Shown here: piece by piece, positions 1 through 8,615 of the stretch
Layout: each line of letters begins with the position of its first letter
Position numbering within the stretch: position 1 is the first letter of the stretch
From: Deltaproteobacteria bacterium
GTDB taxonomy: Bacteria; Myxococcota; Kuafuiibacteriia; Kuafuiibacteriales; Kuafuiibacteriaceae
NCBI GenBank assembly: GCA_011526105.1
Contig: WYAZ01000161.1
Span: 1-64,000 of the forward strand
DNA: 64,000 bases
Direction of reading: 5' to 3'
Translations under genes and position numbers: made by a program
Notes under the pieces: generated by a model
The model's input: only the letters and a program-made list of their open reading frames with translations
Databases searched by the model: none
What the model was told of the DNA's origin: nothing

Positions 1-123
1 CGCCTTTGGCTCGCTGCGCGCCCTCCGGGCTTGCTCAGCGGGTCCCGCTCGGAGTGAATCCTCGCGCCCGCCTTCGCTCGCCTTTGGCTCGCTGCGCGCC
101 CTCCGGGCTTGCTCAGCGGGTCC
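1..123. repeat. 45-bp perfect direct repeat, two copies
   Basis: Bases 1-45 and 79-123 are identical, giving two perfect direct copies with a 78-base period. They lie just upstream of the DUF444 gene. The first copy starts at the window edge, so more copies may lie outside. The unit is very GC-rich and no start codon or coding frame is evident in it. It may be an intergenic family repeat of this genome or a local duplication. Confidence 0.85.
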
Positions 124-174
124 GGCCGGGCAGGGTTTGGAGCTGACCAAACGCGTGCTAGGCTGACGCCGTCC

Positions 175-1296
175 ATGAGCCTCAAGATCGACGGAGACCA
201 CACGCGGTTCAAGGACATCGTCCGCGGCAAGATCAAAGAGAACCTCCGGAAGTACATCCAGAAGGGGGAGATGATCGGCAAGCAGGGCAAGGATCGCATC
301 TCCATCCCCGTGCCCTCCATCGAGCTCCCGCGGTTTCGGTTTGGTCATCGCGACATGGGCGGCGTGGGCCAGGGCGAAGGTGATGTCGGCGACGTGCTTC
401 AGCCGGGCCAGGTCGAGCCGGGCGACGGCGGGGCGGGCCAGGCGGGAGAGGCCCCCGGAGAGCACAGCATCGAGGTCGATGTCACCATGGAAGAGCTCGC
501 GCTCTTGCTCGGGGAGGAGCTCGAGCTGCCCAACATCCAACCGAAGGGCGCGGAGAAGATCGAGAACCGAAAGCTCAAGTACACCGGGATCAACACGGCC
601 GGCCCGGAGTCGCTCAGGCACTTCAAGCGCACCTTCAAGCAAGCGCTACGGCGCAGCATCGCGAGCGGCGAATACAACCCGAGCCACCCGATGATCATCC
701 CCAATCGCTCCGACCGTCGGTACCGCACCTTCAAGGAGATCATCGAACCGCAGGCAAACGCGGTGATCATCTACATGATGGACGTCTCGGGTTCGATGGG
801 AGACGAGCAAAAGGAGATCGTGCGCATCGAGTCGTTCTGGCTCGATACCTGGCTGCGCTCTCAATACAAGGGCATCGAGTCCCGCTACATCATCCACGAT
901 GCCATGGCGAAAGAGGTCGACCGTGAGACCTTCTTTCACACCCGCGAGTCCGGCGGCACGATGATCTCCTCCGCGTACAAGCTCTGCTGGAAGCTCATCG
1001 AGGACAACTATCCCGTCAGCGACTGGAACATCTACCCGTTCCACTTCTCCGATGGCGACAACTGGTCCGCCGACGACAGCAGCCAGTGTGTCGCGCTGCT
1101 GCGCGAGAAGATGCTCCCCGCGGTCAACATGTTCTGTTACGGCCAGGTCGAGTCGCCCTACGGCTCCGGTCAGTTCATCAAAGACCTGAAGGAGGCCTTC
1201 CCGAACATGGAGGAGTCTCGAGTGCTCACCTCGGAGATCAAGGACAAGGACGCGATCTACGGGTCGATTCGGGACTTCTTGGGTTCGGGCCTCTAG
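175..1296 (+). CDS. DUF444 / YeaH-YhbH family protein with von Willebrand A-like domain
   Basis: This is a 373-residue protein of the DUF444 family (YeaH in E. coli, YhbH in Bacillus). The N-terminal half is charged with a Gly-rich linker. The C-terminal half has a vWA-type metal site, DVSGSMG, near residues 203-209, followed by YIIHDA and a GGT motif. In other bacteria this family is encoded with the PrkA Ser kinase and a SpoVR protein and is linked to stress or stationary phase. Neither partner is visible; the gene to the right is convergent, so partners could only lie to the left. I chose the ATG at 175 rather than one at 109, because 109 lies inside the direct repeat and adds an unconserved leader. 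Confidence 0.9.
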   Translation: MSLKIDGDHTRFKDIVRGKIKENLRKYIQKGEMIGKQGKDRISIPVPSIELPRFRFGHRDMGGVGQGEGDVGDVLQPGQVEPGDGGAGQAGEAPGEHSIEVDVTMEELALLLGEELELPNIQPKGAEKIENRKLKYTGINTAGPESLRHFKRTFKQALRRSIASGEYNPSHPMIIPNRSDRRYRTFKEIIEPQANAVIIYMMDVSGSMGDEQKEIVRIESFWLDTWLRSQYKGIESRYIIHDAMAKEVDRETFFHTRESGGTMISSAYKLCWKLIEDNYPVSDWNIYPFHFSDGDNWSADDSSQCVALLREKMLPAVNMFCYGQVESPYGSGQFIKDLKEAFPNMEESRVLTSEIKDKDAIYGSIRDFLGSGL

Positions 1297-1317
1297 GTCC
1301 GCTTCCCCCGGGCCTGG

Positions 1318-2460
1318 CTAGATCGCCACCGCCCACACCGTTTGCCCCGCCGAAAGCCTCAACAGCTTCTTCGTCGTCTGCGTCACGCGGATGTTCGCGC
1401 CGTCGAAGACGACGCTGTCCATGCGCGCCCGGAACCCCGTCGGGCCTTCGGGCTGGCCGACGCCGACCATCGCGCGGACGCGGTCCTCTTCCGGTGCCGC
1501 CTCGTCCTTCAGCGCGTCCCGCGCCACCATACATAGCCGGGCGTTCTGCACGAGGCTGATGTCCTCGCACTGCGCCTCGAAGTGCGGACCGCCGTCGAAG
1601 GGGTCGATGCGCTCGGAGTACTCAAAGCCGATGTTCTCGAGCATGCGCCGGACGCCCTTGGTCTCGTCGCCGACCTGGCCGATGAGATCTTGCACGTGTT
1701 TGGGGAGCAAACTGACGTACAGCGGGGACTGCGGGAACAAGCTCGTGATGAACTCCTTGTTGCGCTGGGAGAGCTTGTCGGCCTCTTGGTAGTCGAGCCC
1801 GGTGAAGTTTCGACCGAGGTACTCCCAGAGCTCGGAGCGACCGTCTTCGAGCAGCGGTGGCATCAGCTCGGCGATGACCCAGGGGCGGAATCGCCGCCGG
1901 TACATCGCGATGAACAGGAAGCGTACGAAGGAGAGCTGCTTGCCGAGCCCCAAGGAGCGAAGCTCGGGGTCGAGCACCAAGCCGCCGATCTCGGTGGGGC
2001 CTTTGTAGAGGAAGCCGAGTCTCAAGCAGAGGTGTGAGAAGTGACGATCGAGCGTGCCGCTGTACCGCTCGTCCCGAAGCACGTCGAAGTAGATGTGCGG
2101 GGCGTCGTGATGGCCGTGCTGCGCGATGAGCATCGAGGTGCCCGCGATGCGTCCGCTCTCGGCGCCTTCGAGGACAAAGAGGTACTCCCGCTGAAATGGA
2201 TCCTCGATTCGGCCGGCGAAGCTGGCGGCGGACTTCTGGATCAGCTTCTTCATGATCGCTCGGTCCTCCGGGAGGTTCACCGAGTTCAGGTGCCGGGAGA
2301 GCTCGTGCAGGGCTTTCAGATCCCTCGGCGCCGCCTCTCGCAGGAAGAAGGCCTCATTCAGGGACTCGAGGGGCACGACCGCGCGTGTTTTGGCTGAACT
2401 CGCCGACTTGGACTTGGCGCCTTTGGCCTTCGCTCTCGGACGGGACTTATGGAGGCTCAT
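1318..2460 (-). CDS. astA: arginine N-succinyltransferase (AstA-like, GNAT fold)
   Basis: The 380-residue product matches the AstA family, which transfers succinyl from succinyl-CoA to arginine in the arginine succinyltransferase pathway. Family traits visible include FFLREAAPRDLKAL near the N-terminus, the segment GGLVLDPELRSLGLGKQLS followed by a FVRFLFIA strand, and ELMPPLLEDGRS. A Lys/Ala-rich leader of about 28 residues precedes the fold. No other ast genes are nearby, so it may act alone or the pathway genes are dispersed. The gene is divergent from glnD, suggesting shared nitrogen control. The same frame stays open to 4317, but that extension is antisense to glnD and is not coding. Confidence 0.85.
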   Translation of the reverse strand: MSLHKSRPRAKAKGAKSKSASSAKTRAVVPLESLNEAFFLREAAPRDLKALHELSRHLNSVNLPEDRAIMKKLIQKSAASFAGRIEDPFQREYLFVLEGAESGRIAGTSMLIAQHGHHDAPHIYFDVLRDERYSGTLDRHFSHLCLRLGFLYKGPTEIGGLVLDPELRSLGLGKQLSFVRFLFIAMYRRRFRPWVIAELMPPLLEDGRSELWEYLGRNFTGLDYQEADKLSQRNKEFITSLFPQSPLYVSLLPKHVQDLIGQVGDETKGVRRMLENIGFEYSERIDPFDGGPHFEAQCEDISLVQNARLCMVARDALKDEAAPEEDRVRAMVGVGQPEGPTGFRARMDSVVFDGANIRVTQTTKKLLRLSAGQTVWAVAI

Positions 2461-2583
2461 GAGCGGGCGCAGCCTACAACGGCCTCTAAGGGGAGGGAAT
2501 CCGGGTCCTCTCTTACATCCCTCGGGCCCTCGAGCCCGGGGCAGGCCTCGCCGCCGACTGCAGCCCTCTGGTACCTCTTCAGC
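2461..2583. promoter_or_regulatory. divergent astA/glnD intergenic region
   Basis: This 123-base gap separates the astA start (2460, minus) from the preferred glnD start (2584, plus), so promoters for both should lie here. It contains a GC-rich hairpin-like stretch around 2520-2545 (gggccctcgagcccgggg). I see no convincing -35/-10 or -24/-12 pair. If glnD instead starts at the ATG at 2449, the two genes would overlap and no shared control region would exist. Confidence 0.4.
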
Positions 2584-5430
2584 GTGGCTCTGCGCGAAAC
2601 TCCGCTTCGGGTGCCCCCGGAGGTGATTGGGCAGCTCGCGACCGAGAAGCTGCGCAGGAACGAGCTGCTGGTCGAAGCCCTGCGGGATCGCGAGGTCCCC
2701 ACGAGCGGCGCCCTCGAGTTCGCCGTCGCCTCCGCGAAGCTCGTGGACGAGCTGCTTCAGGCGCTCCGAGGTGCGGCGCGCGACGCGCTCGAGGTGCGAA
2801 GGGGCTCTCGCGCCGCCGAGCACAGCGACGCGATCGCGATCGTCGCGCTCGGAGGTTATGGCCGCCTCGAGCTTTGTCCGCATTCGGACATCGATCTCTT
2901 GTTTCTTCGCCCCGAGGCCCCGTCCGATCGGGCGGAAGAGGATGGAGGGGGCGAGCTGATCGAAGCGGTACTCTACGCACTCTGGGATCTGCGCTTCGAG
3001 GTCGGCCACGCCATCCGCACCGTCGAGGACTGCGTCAGCGTCGGCGAGTCCGATCTCGCGGCTCGCACCAGTATGCTCGAGGCGCGGCTCATCGAGACGG
3101 AGCTGCACCCGGCGGATGAAGCGGCCCGAACGCTCTTTCACGAGTTGCAAGAGGCGCTCGAGCGCACGTTGTTTGCGCGCTCGCGGGTCGACGCCTTCGT
3201 CGAGGACAAGGTCGAAGAGGCCAAGCAACTGCGCGCTCGCTACGGCAACTCGGTCTACCTGCTCGAGCCAGAGGTGAAGCTCGGAGATGGCGGTCTGCGC
3301 GCCTTGCACACCGCGCTGTGGATAGCTCGAGCGCGCTGGAGAATGAGCGGCATCAAGGAGCTCCTCGTGGGCGGGGTGCTCTCGCCACGCGAGGCGCGGT
3401 CTTGGGAGCGCGCCTACAACTTCCTCCTGCGCGTCCGCACCGAGATCCATCTGCTCGCACAGCGTCGCCGAGATGGGCTGGGCTTCGAGCTGCAGGAGGT
3501 GATCGCGCAAGTGCTGGGTTACGGGCGGCCCGGACGCGACGATCCGCGCCAGCGGAGGCTCGCGACCGAGCGTTTCATGCGTGCGTACTACTTCCACGCG
3601 CATCAGAACCGTCGTGTTTCCCAGATGGTCGTGGAGCGCGCGACCTCCCACGCCCGCGGACGACCCTCGCCCATGCGGACCTTGCCAGGCCGCTTCAAGA
3701 CCTTCGAGGACCGCATCACCGTCCTCGATCGCGACCAGTTGAAGCGCGACCCGACCGCGCTGATGCGGATCTTCCGGGTGGCGCTGGAAGAGCAGCGGGA
3801 GCTTTACAGCTACACCAAGGATCTCGTGATCGAGGCGCTGGTGCACTTCGATCGTAGGGTCCGCCGCGACCCCAGCGTCGTGGCGGATTTCTTGCGCGTG
3901 CTCGAGGACCCCCGCGACGACGGCAGCACGGTGGAACTCATGCATGAGCTGGGGGTGTTGCGCCGCATGGTCCCCGAGCTCGGGCGCATCACCGCGCGCT
4001 GGCAACACTCGCTCTACCACGTCTACACCGTCGATATTCACTCGTTGTTCGTGCTGAAGGAGCTCAAGCGCTTGCGGCGCGGCGAGTACGGTCAAGAGTA
4101 TCCGACGCTCACGCACCTCATGGCCGACGTGCCTCGGCCGGCGGTCTTGTATCTCGCGGGACTCCTCCACGATGTTGGTAAAGGCTGGGACCGAGGCAGT
4201 CACTCGGTGCGCGGGGCCAAGGTGGCGCTCGTTGCGGGCGCTCGGCTCGAAGCAGCGGGTCTCACGGAGTGGGGCCCGCGAGAGACCGAAGACCTCTCCT
4301 GGTTGGTCAAGGAGCACCTGACCATGTCGGACACCTCGCAGCGGCGTGATCTCTCCGACCCAAAGCTCATGGCCGACTTCGCCGCGAACTGTCAGACCGC
4401 GGAGCGCATGACCATGCTTTACCTGCTGACCTTCGCGGACATGCGAGCCACTTCTCCCAAGGTCTGGAACGACTGGAAGGCATCACTGTTGGCGGAGATG
4501 TATTCGAAGGCTCGTGACGCGCTCTCCTCCTCGAGCGGCCCCTCGACGGTCGAGGCGGTGGATCATCGGCGGAAACAGGCACAAGCAGAGATTGCGTCCG
4601 GGCTGCGTGAAGAACGCATCATTGTCTCCCCCGAGAGCATCGAGCAGTTCGCGCAGGGCATGCCGCCCCGCTACCTACTCGCGGTCCCGATGCGCCGGAT
4701 GCCCGCGCATTTCTTGGCGTGGCGCGAAGCGGTGGAGCAAAGCGGCCTGTCGATCTCCGTGCGGCACGCGGAGCGCGACCTGCACGAGCTGACCGTCGTG
4801 TGCGCCGACCGACCGGGGTTGCTCGCGCTCCTCGCAGGCACGGTCGCTGCGCACCGCTTCGAGATCCTCGCGGCGGAGATCTACTCGGTGAGCGGCGGCA
4901 AAGACGGGGAGAGCTACGCGCTGGACATGCTCTCCTTGCGCGACGTCGGCCGAGACACCGGGGATGGCGAGCGCATCTCCGCCTTGAAACGCGATCTCCG
5001 AAAGGTCCTCGCCGACGGCCACAGCCTCGAGAGCCTGATGGGCGAGCGCGTGCGCGCCTCGAAGCTCGACCACCGGCCGCGCCCGCCGGTGGAGACTCGG
5101 GTCGTGGTCGTGGCGGACGCGAGCGAGACGGACACCGTCATCGACGTCTTCTGTTTGGATCACTTGGGCGCGCTCGCGACCATCGCGCGAGCCTTCACCG
5201 AGCAGGGGCTGTCGATTCGCCTGGCCAAGATCTCGACCCAGGGCGACCGCGTCGCCGACGGCTTCTACGTGACCGATGCGGTGACCGGGGCGCGGATTCA
5301 GGACGATGAGCGACTCAGGCAGGTGGAGCGGGCGTTGGTGGAGGCCATCGAACGCTCATTGGCGGCGGCCTCTGCGGCCGCGCGCGGACGGAAGCCTTCT
5401 CGGTCGGACTCGGGGCCGGGCGCGGGCTGA
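2584..5430 (+). CDS. glnD: [protein-PII] uridylyltransferase / uridylyl-removing enzyme
   Basis: GlnD reads cellular glutamine and adds or removes UMP on PII proteins, setting nitrogen assimilation. The nucleotidyltransferase motif GGYGRLELCPHSDIDLLF lies near residues 88-105. The HD domain for UMP removal (LLHDVGKGWDRGSHS) is near 525-540. Two ACT domains that bind glutamine occupy about 730-800 and 850-920. At about 948 residues it is close to the family norm. I chose the GTG at 2584 because translation upstream to the ATG at 2449 is low-complexity and overlaps astA; 2449 remains possible. The stop is one base from the convergent SH3 gene's stop. Confidence 0.93.
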   Translation: MALRETPLRVPPEVIGQLATEKLRRNELLVEALRDREVPTSGALEFAVASAKLVDELLQALRGAARDALEVRRGSRAAEHSDAIAIVALGGYGRLELCPHSDIDLLFLRPEAPSDRAEEDGGGELIEAVLYALWDLRFEVGHAIRTVEDCVSVGESDLAARTSMLEARLIETELHPADEAARTLFHELQEALERTLFARSRVDAFVEDKVEEAKQLRARYGNSVYLLEPEVKLGDGGLRALHTALWIARARWRMSGIKELLVGGVLSPREARSWERAYNFLLRVRTEIHLLAQRRRDGLGFELQEVIAQVLGYGRPGRDDPRQRRLATERFMRAYYFHAHQNRRVSQMVVERATSHARGRPSPMRTLPGRFKTFEDRITVLDRDQLKRDPTALMRIFRVALEEQRELYSYTKDLVIEALVHFDRRVRRDPSVVADFLRVLEDPRDDGSTVELMHELGVLRRMVPELGRITARWQHSLYHVYTVDIHSLFVLKELKRLRRGEYGQEYPTLTHLMADVPRPAVLYLAGLLHDVGKGWDRGSHSVRGAKVALVAGARLEAAGLTEWGPRETEDLSWLVKEHLTMSDTSQRRDLSDPKLMADFAANCQTAERMTMLYLLTFADMRATSPKVWNDWKASLLAEMYSKARDALSSSSGPSTVEAVDHRRKQAQAEIASGLREERIIVSPESIEQFAQGMPPRYLLAVPMRRMPAHFLAWREAVEQSGLSISVRHAERDLHELTVVCADRPGLLALLAGTVAAHRFEILAAEIYSVSGGKDGESYALDMLSLRDVGRDTGDGERISALKRDLRKVLADGHSLESLMGERVRASKLDHRPRPPVETRVVVVADASETDTVIDVFCLDHLGALATIARAFTEQGLSIRLAKISTQGDRVADGFYVTDAVTGARIQDDERLRQVERALVEAIERSLAAASAAARGRKPSRSDSGPGAG

Positions 5431-5431
5431 C

Positions 5432-6298
5432 TCAGCGGCGACTTCGACGACGCTTCTTCTCGGCCCGGGAGGCTTTGACCTTGGACGGCGGCTCGGACTC
5501 GAGGTGTGAGAGCCGAACGTAGCCCACTTCCCCGGTCTCTGGGCTCCGCGCGAGGGCCCACCCGGTCTTGGTATCGAGGCCCTGAATGAGCTCGAGTGGG
5601 GTTCCTGCCTCGACGACGCCCACTCGCTTGGCCCTGCGGCTCGGCCGCGCCGAAAGGCGAACGTCCCAAGCGAGCGCGAGAGACTCGAGGCGCAGCTCGG
5701 GCTCCGCGACCGCGGGCGTCTCGAGCTCGGCGGCGACCAATGGCTCGGGGGGTGTAGGGTCCGGGGCGACGACCGGCATCGCAGGCTCGAGCGCGATCGG
5801 GGTGCTGGCCTCGAGTTGCTGTCGCTCGAGCAGAAGGGCGGCGACCGCGAGTGCCATCACGTAGGGGGCTGCGAGCACCAAGACCTTGGTCGGACCGTCG
5901 AGATTCCAGAGCCGCCGCAGCGAGGCCGCCGATAGGAGAGGGTGGCTCACACGACGCCGAACTCGGCGTGATGGGCTTCGGAAGAGGCGGATTCTCGAGG
6001 GGACATCCTCGAGGACGAAGGAACCTACCGCCGCGAAGAAGTTGGAGATACGTCGGGCCGACTCCGGCTTTCGAAGCTCGACCATGCGCGCGATGACGGA
6101 TTCCTCGCGTGCGAGACCCGGGGCGCCGAGCGCGACGGTGGAGCCGGGGATGACCGCCTGGGTGTGGACGAGATCCTCGCCCTCCTCGTCGGTGCTCGCG
6201 TGGTAAGTGGGCCCTTGAACCAGGTGCTGAGGCGCGACGAAGCGCCCCTCGAGGATTCCGACTGCGAGGGCGAGTTCGGACGGACGCGGCGTCACCAC
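5432..6298 (-). CDS. single-pass membrane protein with C-terminal SH3-like domain
   Basis: This 288-residue protein has a GTG start. Residues 1-135 are polar and Arg-rich with no recognised domain. One hydrophobic segment lies at about 137-158 (VLVLAAPYVMALAVAALLL). A Pro/Glu-rich linker follows, then an SH3b-like module at about 215-270 (LSARPSRRAKRVGVVEAGTPLEL ending GYVRLSHL). The tail is Lys/Arg-rich. The topology suggests a cytoplasmic N-terminus and an SH3 module outside the inner membrane, where such modules often contact peptidoglycan. Function is unknown; it lies downstream of ppk on the same strand with a 94-base gap. Confidence 0.75.
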   Translation of the reverse strand: MVTPRPSELALAVGILEGRFVAPQHLVQGPTYHASTDEEGEDLVHTQAVIPGSTVALGAPGLAREESVIARMVELRKPESARRISNFFAAVGSFVLEDVPSRIRLFRSPSRRVRRRVSHPLLSAASLRRLWNLDGPTKVLVLAAPYVMALAVAALLLERQQLEASTPIALEPAMPVVAPDPTPPEPLVAAELETPAVAEPELRLESLALAWDVRLSARPSRRAKRVGVVEAGTPLELIQGLDTKTGWALARSPETGEVGYVRLSHLESEPPSKVKASRAEKKRRRSRR

Positions 6299-6392
6299 GA
6301 GAGCATTAGACCGCTCGCTGCGGTTTCCGTCATCAGGTCGGCGACCGATGAGAGACGTGGGCCGATGTAGGATGTTCTCGGCGCGGCGAGGC

Positions 6393-8615
6393 TCAGTTTC
6401 GGCGTCGCGATTTGAGCTCTACCGCCCGCTGGACTGGGTTCAGCGCCAAAGCGCCCGAGGCCGAGCGGGCCTGGAACTCGCGACGAACCGTGGTTCGGGC
6501 CGACTTTCCGCGCTGCCTGGCCAGGGCCATGAAGACCTGCTGAGCTCGAACCGGCGTCTGGCCCGGCTCTGGGCTGAGGGGCTCGTAGTGGCCGTCCGCC
6601 GAGAGCATCCACGTGGAGGTGTTGTCGGCCAGCTCGGTCATCAGGATCTCATCCCGAATGCGCTCGATGAGCTGTGGGTCGAGGACGGGGAAGCTCACCT
6701 CGATCCGACGATTCAAGTTGCGGGGCATCCAGTCGGCGCTGCCCAGATACAACTCCGGCGCCCCTCCATTCTCCCAATAGAAGATCCGCGAGTGCTCGAG
6801 GAATCGATCGATGATCGCCCGAACCCGGATGTTCTCGCTCACGCCCGGGATCCCAGGTCGCAGACTGCAGGTGCCGCGCACGAGCAATTCGATCTGAACC
6901 CCTGCTTGGCTGGCCTCGTAGAGGCGCTCGATCACACCGCGGTCCACGAGCGAGTTCATCTTGGCGATGATGCGGGCGGGGCGCCCGTTCTCCTGATGCC
7001 CGATCTCGCGCTCGATGAGTTCGTAGACGTGTTTTCGAGTGTGAAAAGGCGAGACGATGAGCCGATTCATCGGCGGCAGGTCGCCATAGCCGGTGAGCAC
7101 GTTGAAGAGCAGCATCGCGTCCGCGGTGAGGTCCTCCCGAGCGGTGAGGAGGGAGAGGTCGGTGTACAGACGAGCCGTCGTCGGGTTGTAGTTCCCGGTC
7201 GAGAGGTGGAGGTAGCGGCGGAGATCATTCTCTTCCTTCCGGATGATGAGCAGGACCTTGCAGTGCGTCTTTAGGCCGAGGAGCCCGTACACGACGTGCA
7301 CGCCGCTCTCCTCGAGCGCCCGCGCCCACGCGATGTTGGCGGCCTCGTCGAAGCGAGCTTTGAGTTCGACGAGCGCGGTGACCTGCTTGCCGTTCTGCGC
7401 CGCGCGGGCCAAGGCGCGCACGATGGGGGAGTCGCCGCTGGTCCGGTACAGCGTCTGCTTGATGGCCACGACGTCGGGGTCGTCAGCGGCGCTCTCGATG
7501 AAGTCCACGACGTGCGCGAAGGAGTCGTACGGGTGAAAGAGGAGGATGTCTCGCTTGCGGATGGAGCGAAAGAGATCCTGGCTGTAGCGCAGGCCGGGGA
7601 AGGCTACAGGCGAAAAAGGCTCTTCCTTGAGCTGCGGCAGATCGAGGGCGCGATACAGCGCGAAGATGTCCTTGGTGGCGATGAACTCCGGGTGCCGGTG
7701 AACGTGGTCCTCTTCGATGCCGAGCAGATCGCGCAAGTCTTCTTGCAGGCGGCTCGAGGTCTCCGCGACCAGCTCTAGACGAACCGCGTCGCCGAGCTCC
7801 CGGCGCCGCAGCTCGTCCTGGATCGTGGTCATGAGGTTGTCGGCCTCTTCTTCGATGATCTCGAGGTCGCTGGCGCGAGTGACGCGAAATGGCTGAGCCT
7901 CGCTGATGCGGTGTCCCGGGAAGAGCTCGCTGGCGTGCATGGCGATGCAGGCCTCGAGGTGGATGAAGGCGTAGCGGAAGTCGGGGTCTTCGACGGGGAT
8001 GAACCGCGGCAGCATCCGCGGCACCTGGACGAGCGCGAGGAGGGTGCCGTCGGTGCTCTCGACCTGAGTGAGCTTACGTCCGGGCTTCGGGGCCTCGATG
8101 CGGAGGGCGATGTTGAGGCTCTGATTCCGCAGCTGCGGAAAGGGGTGCGCCGGATCGATGGCGATCGGCGTCAGACAGGGGTGGACCTCTCGCCGATAGT
8201 AAGTGCCCAGCTTCTCGCGCTGCTTCTCGCTGAGCGACTGGGGCGTCAGAAACTTGAGCCCGTGTGCTTCGAGCTCGGGGAGGATGGACTGCGTGAGGAC
8301 GCTCGAGAGTCGGAGGGACAGGTCCTTCGCCTTGAGCCCGACCTTGTGCAAGACCTCCACTGGGTTCTCGCTGCCCGGCTGAGCCGCTTCTCGGGCGCGC
8401 TTGTGCAGGCCGGCGACACGCACCATGTAGAACTCGTCGAGGTTCGAGACCGCGATGGCAACGAACTTGAGTCGTTCGAGCAGCGGTACGGTGTCGCGTT
8501 CGGCGTTGGCCACGACACGTCCGTTGAACTCGAGCCACGAGAGCTCTCGGTCGATGTAGAGCGCGGGGTCCTTGAGGTCGCGAGCCGGCTTCTCGTCGAG
8601 ATTGCGCTTCTTCAT
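6393..8615 (-). CDS. ppk1: polyphosphate kinase 1
   Basis: PPK1 reversibly polymerises the gamma phosphate of ATP into polyphosphate. The 740-residue protein begins its conserved part at YIDRELSWLEFNGRV (about residue 22). It carries both conserved histidine segments of the family: GLKTHCKVLL (His about 451) and HLSTGNYNPTTARLYTD (His about 470). The length fits bacterial PPK1 (about 690-740). Its ATG overlaps the stop of the upstream Ser/Thr kinase gene by four bases (ATGA), so the two are probably translationally coupled. The last 40 residues are basic and low-complexity. Confidence 0.96.
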   Translation of the reverse strand: MKKRNLDEKPARDLKDPALYIDRELSWLEFNGRVVANAERDTVPLLERLKFVAIAVSNLDEFYMVRVAGLHKRAREAAQPGSENPVEVLHKVGLKAKDLSLRLSSVLTQSILPELEAHGLKFLTPQSLSEKQREKLGTYYRREVHPCLTPIAIDPAHPFPQLRNQSLNIALRIEAPKPGRKLTQVESTDGTLLALVQVPRMLPRFIPVEDPDFRYAFIHLEACIAMHASELFPGHRISEAQPFRVTRASDLEIIEEEADNLMTTIQDELRRRELGDAVRLELVAETSSRLQEDLRDLLGIEEDHVHRHPEFIATKDIFALYRALDLPQLKEEPFSPVAFPGLRYSQDLFRSIRKRDILLFHPYDSFAHVVDFIESAADDPDVVAIKQTLYRTSGDSPIVRALARAAQNGKQVTALVELKARFDEAANIAWARALEESGVHVVYGLLGLKTHCKVLLIIRKEENDLRRYLHLSTGNYNPTTARLYTDLSLLTAREDLTADAMLLFNVLTGYGDLPPMNRLIVSPFHTRKHVYELIEREIGHQENGRPARIIAKMNSLVDRGVIERLYEASQAGVQIELLVRGTCSLRPGIPGVSENIRVRAIIDRFLEHSRIFYWENGGAPELYLGSADWMPRNLNRRIEVSFPVLDPQLIERIRDEILMTELADNTSTWMLSADGHYEPLSPEPGQTPVRAQQVFMALARQRGKSARTTVRREFQARSASGALALNPVQRAVELKSRRRN

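Noticed and set aside
2461-4317. astA frame staying open for a 999-residue protein
   Set aside because: The extension is antisense to glnD, lacks similarity, and reflects high GC at third positions; the AstA fold starts near 2460.
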